64,000 nt of DNA, from the NCBI RefSeq assembly GCF_000717745.1, contig NZ_JOBH01000004.1, forward strand, positions 62,001 through 126,000, in the 5' to 3' direction. The translations under genes and the position numbers were made by a program. Position 1 is the first letter of the stretch. Every line of letters begins with the position of its first letter. Of this stretch, positions 26,353 to 34,995 are shown piece by piece. The stretch comes from Streptomyces violens (GTDB lineage Bacteria; Actinomycetota; Actinomycetes; Streptomycetales; Streptomycetaceae). The notes beneath the pieces are model-generated. The model was given only the letters and a program-made list of their open reading frames with translations. It did no database searches and was not told where the DNA came from.

Positions 26353-26768
26353 GCCGCGCCCTCCGGCTCACCGTCCGTGCACTCGTCCGACGCCTCGGTC
26401 TCGCCGGCCAGCACGGTGAGATCAGGAACGGCCTGCCGGGCAGCCTCGAGATCAGCCGCAGTGGCTCCATTCACCCGGATGACGATCTGTGACCGGGGCC
26501 TGCGGGCTTCGCGCCAGGTGTCGACGGAGATCAGCAGCTGGATCAGCGAAGCGCCCGTCGACACCAGGGCCAGTACCAGCTCGAGCCCAGTGCCCATCTC
26601 ACCGGAATGCGTCCGCTGACGCCCCGGCTCGATCGTGCTGTGGTGCTCCCGCCGTGCATCGTGCAGCCAATTGCGGAGCAAACGCAGCTCGTGTTGTGTC
26701 GTCTCGTCCTCGGCATCGACCGCGCCGGTGCGCGCGTGAGCATTCCTGAGCTCCAACTCGACCTTCAT
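26349..26768 (-). CDS. EACC1-type effector-associated protein
   Basis: A 139-residue cytoplasmic protein with the pattern of effector-associated constant component 1: an N-terminal VELELRNA strand, a helix with ELRLLRNWLHD, a GEMGTGLELVLALVSTGASLIQLLISVDTWR helical block, and a final RSQIVIRVNGATAADLEAA strand. EACC1 proteins are known mainly next to caspase or other effector genes in ternary conflict systems of multicellular bacteria and are thought to link sensor and effector. ATG 26768 follows GGGGGAT by a suitable distance; a longer in-frame start 33 nt upstream is less likely. The 3' end overlaps the caspase gene by 4 nt. Confidence 0.8.
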   Translation of the reverse strand: MKVELELRNAHARTGAVDAEDETTQHELRLLRNWLHDARREHHSTIEPGRQRTHSGEMGTGLELVLALVSTGASLIQLLISVDTWREARRPRSQIVIRVNGATAADLEAARQAVPDLTVLAGETEASDECTDGEPEGAA

Positions 26769-26902
26769 CAAGATCCCCCGTGGCGACGTGGACACTCTCA
26801 CCTGATGCGTCGGCTGTCACGTTATACAGCACGGCACAGTGCCACGACAGTTCCTCAACGTGCCTGAGGTGCCGTTGGGGTGGACGCCATCCGCCCCGGG
26901 AG

Positions 26903-27838
26903 TCAGCCGATGCACACGCCGATCAGGCACACCTTGACCGGGGACTGCACCGCGGGTGTGGGGGTCGTGTCCGCGGTACCCGTGTCGTCGGTACCCGTAC
27001 CGGCACCCGTATCCGTCGTACTGCCGTTCTCCGGGCTTGTGGCCGATGTGTCGCCGGAGGGGTCCGTCGGCGCGGAGATGGGCGTGGTCGTGGGGGTGGT
27101 GGTGCGTGGGGGTGCGGTGCGCTTGGAGTCGGCGTCCGTGCCGGAGGAGGTGGCGTGCGTCTGTCGGGGTGCCGGGGCCGAGGTGTGTGGCGCCGGGCTC
27201 GACGGTGCGGCGGCCGGGGTGTGGCGCGGCGTGCTTGTGGCGGTGGTGGAGGGCGCGGGGGCAGGGGTCTTCTTCCGCGGGGTGCCGGTCTCGGCCGGGT
27301 GCGGCTCACGGTGCCGCGAAGCGTGCTCGCCGGGCTCCGCCGGAGCGGATTCGAGGGAGTCCGGCCTGGTGGTGTCCCGGTGGGTGGCCGGCGACGCGGC
27401 GGCGTCCGAGTGGGGCTTGGGCGAGCCGTTCGACATCGCGCCGAGGGCCAGACCGCCGCCCACGAGTGCGAGCGCCGTCACGGCCGCTGCCCGGCGGCGG
27501 CTCTTCTTCCAGCGCGCCAGCTGCCGGCGCCGGGCCGCACGACCCTGTCCGGCGGCAGCGACATGCCCCTCGTTGCCGGCCGGGTCCGCGCCCGATGCGT
27601 TCGCCGCTTCCGCGGACACGGCGCCGGCCGCCGCCGCGGTCTCGGGCCGTATCCGGCCGGAGCGGGGCTCCCAAGGTGAGAACTCCTCGTCGGCGTACGC
27701 CGCCGCTGCCGTCACGGTCGTGGTGGCCGCGTCGCGGGAGCGCTGGGCGGACGGGGCGATGTCCGGCGCGTAGTCGCCGCACCCCGGGCATATCAAGGCC
27801 CCGTTGAGGTGCCGACGGCACGAGGAGCAGTAGTCCAT
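26903..27838 (-). CDS. SCO2400-like zinc-ribbon membrane protein
   Basis: A 311-residue protein of a Streptomyces-specific family. MDYCSSCRRHLNGALICPGCGDYAPDIAP at the N-terminus is a four-cysteine zinc ribbon. After a low-complexity cytoplasmic stretch and the basic segment RWKKSRRRA comes one transmembrane helix (AAAVTALALVGGGLALG, about 140-158). The remaining 150 residues are an extracytoplasmic Thr/Pro/Ala/Ser-rich tail ending in CLIGVCIG with two cysteines. Function is unknown; the layout suggests a cell-surface stalk. ATG 27838 is chosen because the zinc ribbon begins there in relatives. It is divergent from the GH127-like gene. Confidence 0.75.
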   Translation of the reverse strand: MDYCSSCRRHLNGALICPGCGDYAPDIAPSAQRSRDAATTTVTAAAAYADEEFSPWEPRSGRIRPETAAAAGAVSAEAANASGADPAGNEGHVAAAGQGRAARRRQLARWKKSRRRAAAVTALALVGGGLALGAMSNGSPKPHSDAAASPATHRDTTRPDSLESAPAEPGEHASRHREPHPAETGTPRKKTPAPAPSTTATSTPRHTPAAAPSSPAPHTSAPAPRQTHATSSGTDADSKRTAPPRTTTPTTTPISAPTDPSGDTSATSPENGSTTDTGAGTGTDDTGTADTTPTPAVQSPVKVCLIGVCIG

Positions 27839-28229
27839 CTGCGAACTTTCTGTGCGGACGCCGGAAGAGACTCGGCGATGATCTTGCCTTTGTGCGTCGG
27901 ATCGAGCGGTCAGTAACACTATCGGCACACGTCAAAGAGCATGTGTGAACTTCGTGAAGGTCCCATGGTGCTGCCGTCCGTGCGGCGGGATTCTACGTGC
28001 CGAGCGGCTCGGCCAGTGCGTGAGTCCGGCTCGGTCGCAAGCGGGCGGCGGCCATTTCGGCGGCGGCGTCCGCCTTGGGCCGGAAGCCCCCCCCAGAAAG
28101 AGGATTCGTGCGGGGCGTTGACGCCTCTACGTGCCGACCCTATCTTCCAGTCCGAAGTCACGTACGGCGTTCGATATTTCGGACATGAGGTCGCGGGAAC
28201 GTGAGACGGATGCGTGAGGAGAAGGTGCG
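27839..28229. other. Divergent intergenic region
   Basis: 391 nt between the SCO2400-like gene (minus) and the GH127-like gene (plus). It must contain both promoters. A local AT-richer patch around 28168-28190 (TTCGATATTTCGGA) is the only operator-like sequence; its symmetry is weak. No small gene or RNA was recognised. Confidence 0.45.
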
Positions 28230-30782
28230 TTGCGGAGACTCATACAGTCCTCCTTGGACAGACGGCACTTCATAGCGACGGCGGCCGGCAGCGCCGCGGC
28301 GGTGGTGATCAGCACGACGAGCGGCGGTACGGCTCACGCGAGCGCCCCGGGCGGCGCCGCGAGCGGGCAGCAGGTGCTGTCCGGGCCCGTCCGGCCCTTC
28401 TCTCTCGGCGAGGTGAAGCTGCTTCCCGGCGCGTTCCGGGACAACCAGGCGCGCAACACCGCCTACCTGCACTTCGTCGACATCGACCGGCTGCTGCACA
28501 CCTTCCGCCGCAACGTCGGCCTGCCGAGCACCGCGCAGCCGTGCGGGGGATGGGAGGCCCCCGACTGCGAGCTGCGCGGCCACAGCACCGGCCACCTGCT
28601 GTCCGGGCTCGCCCTCACCTGCGCCAACACCGGGGACGAGGCGCTGCGCGACAAGGGGCGGAAGCTGGTCGCAGCACTCGCCGAGTGCCAGGCCGCCTCG
28701 CCGAAGACCGGGTACGGCAAGGGGTACCTGTCGGCGTTCCCGGAGAGCTTCTTCGACCGGCTCGAGGCCGGCACCGCGGTATGGGCGCCGTACTACACCA
28801 TTCACAAGATCATGGCCGGGCTCGTCGACCAGTACCGGCTGGCGGGCAACGAGCAGGCCCTCGAGGTCGTGCTGCGCAAGGCCGCATGGGTGGACGCGCG
28901 CACGGCCGGGCTGAGCCACGACCACATGCAGCGCGTGCTGGAGACCGAGTTCGGCGGCATGAACGACGTCTTCGCCGACCTGCACGAGATCACCGGGGAC
29001 GCGAAGTGGCTGGTGGTCGCCGAGCGGTTCACCCACGCCCGTGTCTTCGACCCGCTCGCGAAGAACGAGGACCGGCTCGCCGGCCTGCACGCCAACACCC
29101 AGATCCCGAAGATGGTCGGCGCCCTCCGGCAGTGGGAGGAGGGCCTGGACGATCGGTACCGCACCATCGCCGAGAACTTCTGGCAGCTCGTCACCGACCA
29201 CCACACCTATGTCATCGGCGGCAACAGCAACGGCGAGGCGTTCCACGAACCGGACGCCATCGCCTCCCAGCTGTCCAACAACACGTGCGAGAACTGCAAC
29301 AGCTACAACATGCTCAAGCTCACCCGGCTGATGCACTTCCACTCGCCGGAGCGCACCGACCTGCTCGACTACTACGAGCGCACCCTGTTCAACCAGATGC
29401 TCGGCGAGCAGGACCCGGATTCCGAGCACGGCTTCAACATCTACTACACCGGTCTGGCGCCGGGGGCGTTCAAGCAGCAGCCGTCCTTCATGGGCAAGGA
29501 CCCGAACGCCTACTCCACGGACTACGACAACTTCTCCTGCGACCACGGCAGCGGCATGGAGACGCACGCGAAGTTCGCGGACACCATCTACACGCACAGC
29601 GCCGACACCCTGCTGGTCAACCTCTTCATCCCCTCCGAGGTCGAGTGGGAGGAGAAGGGCATCACCTGGCGCCAGACGACCCGCATTCCCGACCGCGCCT
29701 CGACCACCCTCACCGTCGCCTCCGGCGCGGCGGAACACCGGCTGCACCTCCGCATCCCGGCCTGGGCCTCCGACGCGCGGGTCAAGCTGAACGGCCGTAC
29801 GCTCCCGGACCGCCCCGGCCCCGGCACCTGGCTGGTACTGAACCGCTCATGGCGTACTGGAGACCGGGTCGAGGTGGCGCTGCCGATGCGCCTGCGGATC
29901 GAGCCGACGCCGGACGACCCGGACGTGCAGGCAGTGCTGTACGGGCCGGTGGTACTGGCCGGGGGGTACGGCGACGGCGACGCCATGCGCATGCCGCGGC
30001 TGGACACGAAGTCCGTGAAAAAGCAGGCGGCCGACCCGATGCGGTTCACCGCCCGCGCCGACGGCGAAACCGTCACACTCCTGCCGGTCGCGCGGACGCA
30101 CCACCAGCACTACACCGTCTACTGGCTGACGGGCGAACCGCCTTCCCCGCCCCCGGAGTTCGCGGCCTGGCACCGCTTCGACGAGGCATCCGGGACGACG
30201 GCCGCCGACGCCACCGGCAACGGAAAGACCGCCCAGTTGGCGGGCGGCGCCTCGTGGACCACGGGGAAGACCGGCGGTGCGGTGGCCCTGAACGGGACGG
30301 ACGGGCATGTGAAGCTCGCGGCGGACCTCCTCGCGGGCGCCTCCGCGTACACCGTCGCGACCTGGGTCCGGCTCGACGGGCAGCCGGCGGCCTGGTCCCG
30401 GATCTTCGACATCGGCACCGGCGTGACGGCGAACATGTTCCTGACCCCGCGCAGCGATGACGGGAAACTCCGGTACGCCATCACCGCCGGCGGGGGCGGG
30501 TCCGAGCAGCGCATCGACGCCGATCCGCTGCCGACGGGGGAGTGGGTGCACGTCGCCGTGGCGTACGGGGACGGTACGGCGGTGCTGTACGTGGGCGGCC
30601 GCGAGGCGGGCCGCAACGACAAGGTCACCGTCGAGCCCAGCTGGTTCGGCAACCACATCCGCGCCGCGTACATCGGCAAGTCGCAGTACCCAGACCCGTA
30701 CCTCAAGGCGGCGGTCGACGACTTCCGCGTGTACGGAAAGACGCTGACCGCCGCCGAGGTCGCGTCCCTGGCGCTGGGCTGA
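28230..30782 (+). CDS. Tat-exported GH127/GH146-like beta-L-arabinofuranosidase with LamG domain
   Basis: An 850-residue secreted enzyme. TTG 28230 follows GAGGAGAAGG. A Tat signal is visible (LDRRHFIATAAG, hydrophobic core, ending AHA). About 50-530 is the DUF1680/GH127-type alpha/alpha barrel: GHSTGHLLSGLA, YYTIHKIMAGLVDQ and CENCNSYNMLKLTR (C353, C356), in the zone of the zinc-cysteinate site. Where related enzymes have the Cys-Cys pair before VG-GME, this one has FSCDHGSGMET (C437 followed by Asp). About 643-848 is a concanavalin-like LamG domain, likely for glycan binding. It is expected to remove arabinofuranose from plant cell-wall polymers or glycoproteins outside the cell. Confidence 0.85.
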   Translation: MRRLIQSSLDRRHFIATAAGSAAAVVISTTSGGTAHASAPGGAASGQQVLSGPVRPFSLGEVKLLPGAFRDNQARNTAYLHFVDIDRLLHTFRRNVGLPSTAQPCGGWEAPDCELRGHSTGHLLSGLALTCANTGDEALRDKGRKLVAALAECQAASPKTGYGKGYLSAFPESFFDRLEAGTAVWAPYYTIHKIMAGLVDQYRLAGNEQALEVVLRKAAWVDARTAGLSHDHMQRVLETEFGGMNDVFADLHEITGDAKWLVVAERFTHARVFDPLAKNEDRLAGLHANTQIPKMVGALRQWEEGLDDRYRTIAENFWQLVTDHHTYVIGGNSNGEAFHEPDAIASQLSNNTCENCNSYNMLKLTRLMHFHSPERTDLLDYYERTLFNQMLGEQDPDSEHGFNIYYTGLAPGAFKQQPSFMGKDPNAYSTDYDNFSCDHGSGMETHAKFADTIYTHSADTLLVNLFIPSEVEWEEKGITWRQTTRIPDRASTTLTVASGAAEHRLHLRIPAWASDARVKLNGRTLPDRPGPGTWLVLNRSWRTGDRVEVALPMRLRIEPTPDDPDVQAVLYGPVVLAGGYGDGDAMRMPRLDTKSVKKQAADPMRFTARADGETVTLLPVARTHHQHYTVYWLTGEPPSPPPEFAAWHRFDEASGTTAADATGNGKTAQLAGGASWTTGKTGGAVALNGTDGHVKLAADLLAGASAYTVATWVRLDGQPAAWSRIFDIGTGVTANMFLTPRSDDGKLRYAITAGGGGSEQRIDADPLPTGEWVHVAVAYGDGTAVLYVGGREAGRNDKVTVEPSWFGNHIRAAYIGKSQYPDPYLKAAVDDFRVYGKTLTAAEVASLALG

Positions 30783-30806
30783 CGCACCATCCGTCCCGCG
30801 GCCGGC

Positions 30807-30823
30807 CGGACTCACGGAGTCCG
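30807..30823. terminator. Hairpin downstream of the GH127-like gene
   Basis: CGGACTC (30807-30813) pairs with GAGTCCG (30817-30823) around a 3-nt loop, 24 nt after the stop codon. The flanking GGCCGGA/TCCGGCC offers an alternative longer pairing. Confidence 0.6.
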
Positions 30824-30894
30824 TCCGGCCCCGTCCTTCCCCAGCGTTTCTTCTGTTTCCCGCAGTGGTAACGACGTTGTGGGAGGGGATCATC

Positions 30895-32418
30895 ATGATG
30901 GAGCCGCATGCTGAGCACGATTTCGTGGTGGTGGGGGCCGGATCGGCCGGCAGTGTGATCGTCCGGCGTTTGCTGGACGCGGGCCACTCGGTCCATGTTC
31001 TGGAGGCCGGGCCGGTCGACGACGACGAGCGTGTGCACAGCCCGCAGGGCTGGCCACTGCTGCTGCAATCGCACCTGGACTGGGCCACCATGACGCTCCC
31101 TCAAAGACACGCCGAGAACCGGTCGTTGTACTGGCCCCGGGGCAAGGTGCTGGGCGGATCGAGCTCGCTCAACGGAATGATCTACATACGCGGGCACCGC
31201 AGCGACTACGACACGTGGGCGTACGAAGGGTGCACGGGCTGGGACTGGGACAGCGTGCTGCCCCTGTTCAAGCGGTCGGAGGACCATGTCGACGGCGAGA
31301 GCGCGTGGCACGGCAAGGGCGGTCCCCTGCCCGTCAGCAGGATCACCGAACCGCACCCCACGGCAACCGCGTTCGTGGAGGCCGCCGTCGCCCTCGGACA
31401 TGAGCGGACGGACGACTTCAACGGCGCTGACATGGTCGGCGTCGGTTTCAACCACGCCACCATCCGCGACGGGCGCCGCATGAGTGCCTGGCAGAGCTTC
31501 GTCGCCCCGGTGCGGGACAACCCATCCCTGACCGTGACCACCGGTGCCCGCGTACACCGGGTCCTGCTCGAAGACGGCCGGGCGGTCGGCGTGGAGTACG
31601 CCGCGGAGGGCCGCCTGCACCGCGCGCACGCCGCCGCCGAGGTGGTACTCAGCGGCGGTGTCATCGGCTCGGCGCAGACCCTGCTGCTGTCCGGCATCGG
31701 CCCCGCCGCGCAGCTGCGCCAGGTCGGCGTCGACATCGCCGTGGACCTGCCGGGCGTCGGGGAGAATCTGCACGACCATCTGCTGGTCAGCAACGTCTAC
31801 GAGGCGTCCCGTCCGCTGCCGCCCGGAAAGGCAAACCTGCTCGAAAGCCAGCTCTTCACCTCCACCGACCCGCGCCGCCCCGGCCCCGACCTGCAGCCTC
31901 TCTTCCTGCACCTGGTCTACCCCGCCGAGTCGTACCCCGTGCCGGAGCACGGCTACACCATCGCCCCGGGCATCGTCCGGCCGCTGTCCCGCGGCACGCT
32001 GCGGCTCGCCTCGGCCGACCCGGAGGCCGCACCACTGCTGGACCCGAACGTCCTCGCCGAGCGGTACGACCTCGAAGCGCTGGTCGACGCCGTGGAGCTG
32101 TGCCGGGAGATCGGCGGCCAGCGCGCCTTCGACGCGTGGCGCAAGGCGGAAGTGGCTCCGGGGCCGGACGCCCGCACCCGGGACGACCTGCGGAAGTACG
32201 TACGGCGCGCGGTCGGCACGTACCACCATCAGGTCGGTACCTGCAGGATGGGCCAGGACAACCTCGCGGTCGTGGACCCCGAGCTGCGCGTTCACGGCGT
32301 GCGGGGACTCCGCGTGGCGGACGCCTCAATCATGCCGTCCGTCCCCTCCGGCAACACCAACACCCCGTCGATCATGATCGGCGAAAAGGCCTCCGATCTG
32401 CTGATCGCCGCTCACTGA
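30895..32418 (+). CDS. GMC-family FAD oxidoreductase (choline dehydrogenase-like)
   Basis: A 507-residue cytoplasmic flavoprotein. The ADP-binding motif VVGAGSAGS lies at 12-20, followed by the GMC signature 1 (WPRGKVLGGSSSLNGMIYIRG) and signature 2 (GVIGSAQTLLLSGIG). The active-site pair is H444/H445 in TYHHQVGTCRMG and the Asn of GNTNTPS (about 487-489). It oxidises a primary alcohol to an aldehyde with FAD; the substrate is unknown. ATG 30895 is preceded by GGGAGGGG at a 6-nt spacing. Not clearly linked to the glycosidase upstream because a hairpin separates them. Confidence 0.9.
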   Translation: MMEPHAEHDFVVVGAGSAGSVIVRRLLDAGHSVHVLEAGPVDDDERVHSPQGWPLLLQSHLDWATMTLPQRHAENRSLYWPRGKVLGGSSSLNGMIYIRGHRSDYDTWAYEGCTGWDWDSVLPLFKRSEDHVDGESAWHGKGGPLPVSRITEPHPTATAFVEAAVALGHERTDDFNGADMVGVGFNHATIRDGRRMSAWQSFVAPVRDNPSLTVTTGARVHRVLLEDGRAVGVEYAAEGRLHRAHAAAEVVLSGGVIGSAQTLLLSGIGPAAQLRQVGVDIAVDLPGVGENLHDHLLVSNVYEASRPLPPGKANLLESQLFTSTDPRRPGPDLQPLFLHLVYPAESYPVPEHGYTIAPGIVRPLSRGTLRLASADPEAAPLLDPNVLAERYDLEALVDAVELCREIGGQRAFDAWRKAEVAPGPDARTRDDLRKYVRRAVGTYHHQVGTCRMGQDNLAVVDPELRVHGVRGLRVADASIMPSVPSGNTNTPSIMIGEKASDLLIAAH

Positions 32419-32916
32419 CGTCTTCCTCGACCGGGGAGCGGGGGCCTCGTAGCCACTGTCGGTGTGGGTGGCGAACTTCCGGGTGACGAACCCGAGACCG
32501 AGTCCGAACCATGAGCCGGGCGGCAGGCCAACCAGGCGGGGGTGCCGGCGTGGTGTTTGAACGTGGGCGTTCACCGGTCGGAGTGACACCGGATCGGTCG
32601 CTTCGAGGCCGGCCGGATGCCCGGTGAGGAGAGCGCTGACCAGGCCGCCGGGGTGTCTTGGGGACGCATGAGGCTCCAGCGCCCCATTCGTTGTGGCCGG
32701 TTCGCCGCCGAGCGCTCCGTGGCCGTGTTGTCCGTCTTCCGCGACGTCGCTTGGGTGGGCCATGAGCCGAGTGTTTCCGGGGCGGCCCCGCCGTCCCAGT
32801 GGGGACGCGGGCGCGTTCTGGACCGCTGAGGCGATACCCGTCGGACCTCTCGGCGGCCGGGCGCGCCCGGCCGCACTCGCTCAGCCCGCTCTCACCGATG
32901 ACCGGAATGGAGTGCC
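32419..32916. other. Long intergenic region, possible decayed gene
   Basis: 498 nt without a convincing gene. On the minus strand, around 32430-32540, a frame reads like the end of a small membrane protein (LVGLPPGSWFGLGLGFVTRK), but it continues into the GMC gene and has no proper start. It may be a decayed gene. The last ~100 nt must hold the promoter of the small secreted protein at 32917. Confidence 0.35.
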
Positions 32917-33453
32917 GTGCGCCCACGCACCGTCGCCGCCAGTGCCCTGACCATCGCAAGCCTGATCGCCGGGCTCTTGACGACTGCCGGTCCGGCCCAG
33001 GCCAGGCCCCTCGACCTCACCTGCACGCCCCCCAGCAGCGATGTCATCACCTACGACCCACCGCTGACCCGCGACCCCAAGCCGACGAGGGTCAGCGCCC
33101 GTACCGAGTACGGCCCCTGCGTCTCGCTGTCCCATCCCCGCGTGACCTCCGGCACCCGCACCGACCGGGTGAGCGGCAGCCTCTCCTGCTTGGAACTCCT
33201 GCTACCCACCTCCACCACTTTCCGGATCACCTGGAACACCGGTCAGACCTCCACCGTCGAGGCCAGCGTCCAATCCAGCCTCGAAGGCGCGACCTTGACT
33301 GTCGTCATGACCGGCACCGTCACCAATGGCCTGTTCGCCGGTGGCACCTTCCTGCAGACAAACGTCGGAGCAGCGACGGACATCCTCCAATGCGAACTCG
33401 GAGAAGGCACGGTCAGGGACATCTACTCCACCGTCACCCTGGAGATCACCTGA
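32917..33453 (+). CDS. Small secreted protein of unknown function
   Basis: A 178-residue protein with a Sec signal peptide: basic MRPRT, hydrophobic core to residue 24, and a cleavage site after AQA (about 30). The mature part has four cysteines (LTCTP, GPCVS, LSCLE, LQCEL) that could form two disulfides, and a beta-rich pattern (TFRITWNTGQTSTVEA and TLTVVMTGTVTNG) as seen in small actinobacterial exported proteins. GTG 32917 is preceded by GGAATGGAG. No enzymatic motif was recognised. It converges on the lipase gene with 40 nt between stops. Confidence 0.7.
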   Translation: MRPRTVAASALTIASLIAGLLTTAGPAQARPLDLTCTPPSSDVITYDPPLTRDPKPTRVSARTEYGPCVSLSHPRVTSGTRTDRVSGSLSCLELLLPTSTTFRITWNTGQTSTVEASVQSSLEGATLTVVMTGTVTNGLFAGGTFLQTNVGAATDILQCELGEGTVRDIYSTVTLEIT

Positions 33454-33493
33454 GTGCGGCCCTCGTACCAACGCCGTACCGTCTCCCGCCGTA

Positions 33494-34900
33494 CTACCTG
33501 ACGTCGCCGAATTCGCTCAGTACGCCCGAGGGGGCCAGGCGGGAGATGTAGTGAGTTGGCATGTGGTCGTCGAAGGAGTACTTGAAGGGCAGGGTTCGTG
33601 TCAGGTTGAGCCTGACGGCGAAAAACGCGAGGGGGGCCACGAGTGTGAAGCCGGAGAGGTTCTGCATCGAGCCCGAGCGGGCCGCGCCGGTGCGCTCGTG
33701 CCACCCCTCCGGCAGCTGCGACGGCACGCTTGTCGCCCACCGCGCGGCTGCGCCCATGAATCGCAGAGCCTGCTTCGGCAGGAAGCATCCCACCCGCAAT
33801 GCGTCGCGGCCGATCGACCCGTATGCAGGCCCGGCGGATGAGGGCTGTGGCCCTTGGAGCAGCTCGCTCATGGTCTCCAGGATGTCGCCCGGGAGTGACG
33901 CCAGCTCGTCGACCGCGTCACTGAGCCGGGAGAACGCCACATTCACCGGGCTCATGGCCTTCTCGTACCGGAACTCCCGCCCGAACGGCGCGTACCGGCC
34001 GACGGGGCGGGGCGGGAGGTGCGGTACGGCGTCGCGGGAGTAGACGTAGCGCAGCAGGCGGTCGCGGAGCACGTGGACGCCGCGGTTGTCGACTGCCTGC
34101 TCGCAGGCACGGGCGAAACCGGCATCGCCGATCAGGGGCTGCCCGAAGGTGTAGACCGCTTCGAGCTTGTCGGCGATGTGCGCATACGCGGGCTCTTTGA
34201 CCAGGACGACTGCCATGAGCGCGGCCATGGCGCCGCCGAGGCTGTGCCCGGTGATGTACAGCTTCTGCAGTTTCTCGCCAGCGTCGTCCCCGTCTTCGGG
34301 CAGGATGGACTGCCCCTTGACGGCCCTGTCCAGCGCCTCGATGACCAGGTAGCGGGTCACGCGCATGTTGCGGTAGAAGCCGGCGTGGACGTAGTGCTCG
34401 GTACCGTCGAGGTCGATGGAGAGTCGCTCCGGGGCGACGTCTGCGTCGGCGAGGGTACTGATGACGTCTTCCGGCTGCGTGCCCCGGTAGCAGAGGATGG
34501 CCACCCGGCGGTCCTCGCTCTGTATGAGATACGCCGTGGAGGCGACGAACAGTGCGTCCACCCGCTGTTCAAATGCCTTGCAGCGATTGCGCTGCAGCCC
34601 CATCCTCTCCATGATCATTCGGACTGTCTGCGGGTCTGCGTGCGGCATGGGACCGGCATAGGAGTACGCGGAACAGGTCGCCATCACATGCGGGATGACT
34701 CCGCTCGGGTCCGGGTGCTTGGTGACCGACAGCAGGTAGTCGGCCAGGCCGGGGTAGACGGGGAAGCTGCCCGGTGCCCGCAGTGTCGCGTCGGGCGGTT
34801 TGAGCGGCCGGAGTCCGGCAGAGCCAGGACCACCGAGCCCGGCAGAACCAGGACCGTGGAGCCCGGCAGAACCAGGGCCTTTGGCCTCAGCTTCATTCAT
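33494..34900 (-). CDS. Class 3 lipase-family protein
   Basis: A 468-residue alpha/beta hydrolase. The nucleophile motif YITGHSLGGAMAAL (S220) and the VAILCYRGTQ oxyanion strand match lipase class 3; TFGQPLIGD and YVYSRDAVPHLPP carry the acid/His region. There is no signal peptide, so the enzyme may be cytoplasmic. The N-terminal 35 residues contain three to four copies of GPGSAGL from a 24-bp tandem repeat (34811-34882). ATG 34900 is preceded by GAGTGAGG; the frame is open further upstream, but that extension runs toward the LysR gene. The long C-terminal region after about 330 is unassigned. Confidence 0.82.
   Translation of the reverse strand: MNEAEAKGPGSAGLHGPGSAGLGGPGSAGLRPLKPPDATLRAPGSFPVYPGLADYLLSVTKHPDPSGVIPHVMATCSAYSYAGPMPHADPQTVRMIMERMGLQRNRCKAFEQRVDALFVASTAYLIQSEDRRVAILCYRGTQPEDVISTLADADVAPERLSIDLDGTEHYVHAGFYRNMRVTRYLVIEALDRAVKGQSILPEDGDDAGEKLQKLYITGHSLGGAMAALMAVVLVKEPAYAHIADKLEAVYTFGQPLIGDAGFARACEQAVDNRGVHVLRDRLLRYVYSRDAVPHLPPRPVGRYAPFGREFRYEKAMSPVNVAFSRLSDAVDELASLPGDILETMSELLQGPQPSSAGPAYGSIGRDALRVGCFLPKQALRFMGAAARWATSVPSQLPEGWHERTGAARSGSMQNLSGFTLVAPLAFFAVRLNLTRTLPFKYSFDDHMPTHYISRLAPSGVLSEFGDVR
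34811..34882. repeat. Three 24-bp tandem repeats in the lipase N-terminus
   Basis: Units 34811-34834, 34835-34858 and 34859-34882 are about 80-90% identical and encode successive GPGSAGL(x) octapeptides in frame. A flexible linker that can change length by slippage. Confidence 0.75.
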
Positions 34901-34995
34901 GGCAGCCTCACTCGGCAGGGCCGCTGAACCAGCATCGGATGGAGTACGAGCACACCACCGGCCCGCGCCGGCGTCAATCGAGGCTGACGAGGCCG

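Noticed and set aside
32430..32763. Minus-strand small membrane protein near 32.5 kb
   Set aside because: A short plausible segment (GSWFGLGLGFVT) exists, but the frame has no start signal, runs into the GMC gene, and no family was recognised.
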